This document shows positions 6,751 to 7,940 of a stretch of 7,940 bases of DNA, in pieces. Origin of the DNA: Pseudomonadota bacterium (GTDB lineage: Bacteria; Pseudomonadota; Alphaproteobacteria; Acetobacterales; Acetobacteraceae); contig JAJYFW010000068.1 in NCBI GenBank assembly GCA_021785335.1, forward strand, positions 1 through 7,940. The letters run 5' to 3'. Position numbers and translations under genes: made by a program. The stretch's first letter is position 1. Every line of letters begins with the position of its first letter. The notes under the pieces are model-generated. The model saw nothing but the letters and a program-made list of their open reading frames with translations. It had not been told where the DNA came from and searched no databases.

Positions 6751-6819
6751 TCCTCGATGCGGTGAGTTCTGTCTCAGCGGCGGCAAGCGGAATGGGGGAA
6801 GCGGTGCGGCGGATGTCAA
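6751..6819 (-). promoter_or_regulatory. Candidate promoter and ribosome binding site ahead of adhC
   Basis: The 101-base gap between the mutY stop and the adhC start holds a perfect -35 hexamer TTGACA on the minus strand (6819-6814). No good -10 box follows at 16-18 bases (CCCATT is the best placed), so promoter use is uncertain or needs an activator or another sigma factor. GAGGA at 6755-6751 is a clear Shine-Dalgarno sequence. I saw no long palindrome or strong terminator in the gap, so read-through from mutY is possible. Confidence 0.4.
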
Positions 6820-6844
6820 CCATCGCCGCCACGCCCGCATGGTG

Positions 6845-7906
6845 TCACGGCCGGGCCAGCCCCGCGAGCCGAACGCATTTCAGCATCAGGCTCGGCAGCC
6901 CCGCCTGCGCGAGGTCCCGCGCCGCCACCAGTTCGCCAGGGGCGCGGATGCACGCGACGCCGGCCCGCATCACGGTGAGCTCGAGCTCGGCATGGGTGAA
7001 GCCGTGCCGCACCGTGCCGAGCATGCGCCACGCCGCCTTCGCCGGTGCCGCCGCGAGCGCCTCCTCCGGCTTCCAGACCGCCGGGCGCCAAGGCGTGCCC
7101 GGCAGTTCCATCATGCCGCCGAGCAGTCCCTCGCGCGGGCGGCGGCGCAGCAGCACGTTCCCGGCCGCATCCTCGAGCAGGAAATGCACCCCGAACCAGC
7201 GCGACCGCTGTTTCCTGGGCGCGCGCATGGGCAGACGCTCCGCGATGTCGCGTCCGGTGCAGTCGTCCCGCCACGGGCACGCGAGGCATCCGGGTGAGAC
7301 CGGCGTGCACACCGTGGCACCAAGGTCGAACAGTGCCTGCGCGAAATCCCCTGCGCGGACCCGCGCCGCCTTCTGCCGCCCGACAGAGGCCGCCGCCGCC
7401 TCGATCGCACGCTTGGCGGCGGGCAGCGGCGCCTCGATGCGCGCCACCCGAGCCATCACCCGCTCGACATTGCCGTCCACCGGCACCACCGCAAGGCCGA
7501 GACCGATCGCGCCCACAGCGGCCGCCGTGTAGGCGCCCACGCCGGGCAGCGCGCGCAGCCCTTCGAGATCGCGCGGGAAGCCGCCGGCCGCGATCGCGCG
7601 CGCGGCCGCGTGCAGGCGCCTCGCGCGGGCGTAGTAGCCGAGCCCCGCCCATAGCCGCAGCACTTCCTCCTCCGCCACCGCCGCCATCGCCTCCGCGGTG
7701 GGGAAGCGGGCGAGGAAGCGCGCGTAGTGCGGCAGCACGGTCGCAACCGTGGTCTGCTGCAACAGGGTCTCGGTCAGCAGCACCTGCCACGGGTCCGCCA
7801 CGCCCTGCCGCCAGGGCAGGTCGCGCTTGTGCCGGTCGTACCAGTCGAGCAGGTTGGCGGCGGAAACCACGTGTCCGGTATGACGAGCGAGAACCGATCC
7901 GTCCAT
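6845..7906 (-). CDS. mutY: A/G-specific adenine DNA glycosylase MutY
   Basis: The 353-residue base-excision repair enzyme removes adenine mispaired with 8-oxoguanine, protecting against G:C to T:A changes. The catalytic helix-hairpin-helix domain holds TETLLQQTTVATV with the catalytic glutamate E46, WAGLGYYARAR (86-96), the hairpin LPGVGAYTA (120-128) and the catalytic aspartate D144 in VDGNVERV. The [4Fe-4S] loop has the expected spacing C-x6-C-x2-C-x5-C (C200, C207, C210, C216). A C-terminal NUDIX-like domain (about residue 236 on) that reads 8-oxoG carries LLRRRP, GGMMELPG and the HGFTHAEL motif, corresponding to the F-S-H loop. The length is normal and all key residues are present. The ATG at 7906 has no evident Shine-Dalgarno sequence; a GTG at codon 13 is an alternative start and would still leave the catalytic domain whole. 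It is probably not functionally linked to the metabolic genes downstream. Confidence 0.96.
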   Translation of the reverse strand: MDGSVLARHTGHVVSAANLLDWYDRHKRDLPWRQGVADPWQVLLTETLLQQTTVATVLPHYARFLARFPTAEAMAAVAEEEVLRLWAGLGYYARARRLHAAARAIAAGGFPRDLEGLRALPGVGAYTAAAVGAIGLGLAVVPVDGNVERVMARVARIEAPLPAAKRAIEAAAASVGRQKAARVRAGDFAQALFDLGATVCTPVSPGCLACPWRDDCTGRDIAERLPMRAPRKQRSRWFGVHFLLEDAAGNVLLRRRPREGLLGGMMELPGTPWRPAVWKPEEALAAAPAKAAWRMLGTVRHGFTHAELELTVMRAGVACIRAPGELVAARDLAQAGLPSLMLKCVRLAGLARP

Positions 7907-7940
7907 GCACCGCGCGCCATGGCCCCGAAGGCGCTGGGCG

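Noticed and set aside
7907..7940. A possible gene end upstream of mutY on the minus strand
   Set aside because: Only 34 bases are visible, with no stop codon or motif that allows a call.

Overview
The window is a GC-rich piece of bacterial chromosome. It is almost fully coding, with short intergenic gaps and long antisense shadow frames. Codon use, the protein flavour and the gene set suggest an alphaproteobacterium, possibly Rhodospirillales/Acetobacteraceae-like: EmrAB with a MarR regulator, a glutathione-dependent formaldehyde dehydrogenase, a short Ptb-type phosphotransacylase with acetate kinase, and MutY. This placement is inferred from protein resemblance, not from a search.

Layout: bases 1-209 (+) are the last 68 codons of an M20-family amidohydrolase that enters from the left. 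It converges on a minus-strand block filling the rest of the window. In transcription order, right to left, the block holds mutY (7906-6845), a class III alcohol dehydrogenase adhC (6743-5634), a phosphate acetyl/butyryltransferase (5632-4682), acetate kinase ackA (4685-3501), a MarR-type regulator (3416-2970), the EmrA-like adaptor (2970-1879) and the EmrB-like 14-helix drug/proton antiporter (1859-240).

Two transcription units are likely. The first is adhC-pta-ackA, packed with a 1-base gap and a 4-base ATGA overlap, and each gene is preceded by a Shine-Dalgarno sequence 7 bases from its start. It could link glutathione-dependent aldehyde oxidation with interconversion of acyl-CoA, acyl phosphate and free acid plus ATP. 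The second is marR-emrA-emrB. It starts at an AT-rich island holding a 24-bp near-perfect inverted repeat that overlaps a sigma-70-like promoter placed right against the marR start codon. This suggests an autoregulated and possibly leaderless efflux operon.

I see no tRNA or rRNA gene, CRISPR array, insertion sequence, phage gene or toxin-antitoxin pair. The region looks like ordinary metabolic and efflux chromosome. The points worth a second look are the marR control region, the adhC-pta-ackA grouping and a few sequence oddities in AckA and EmrB. I found no convincing undescribed system.
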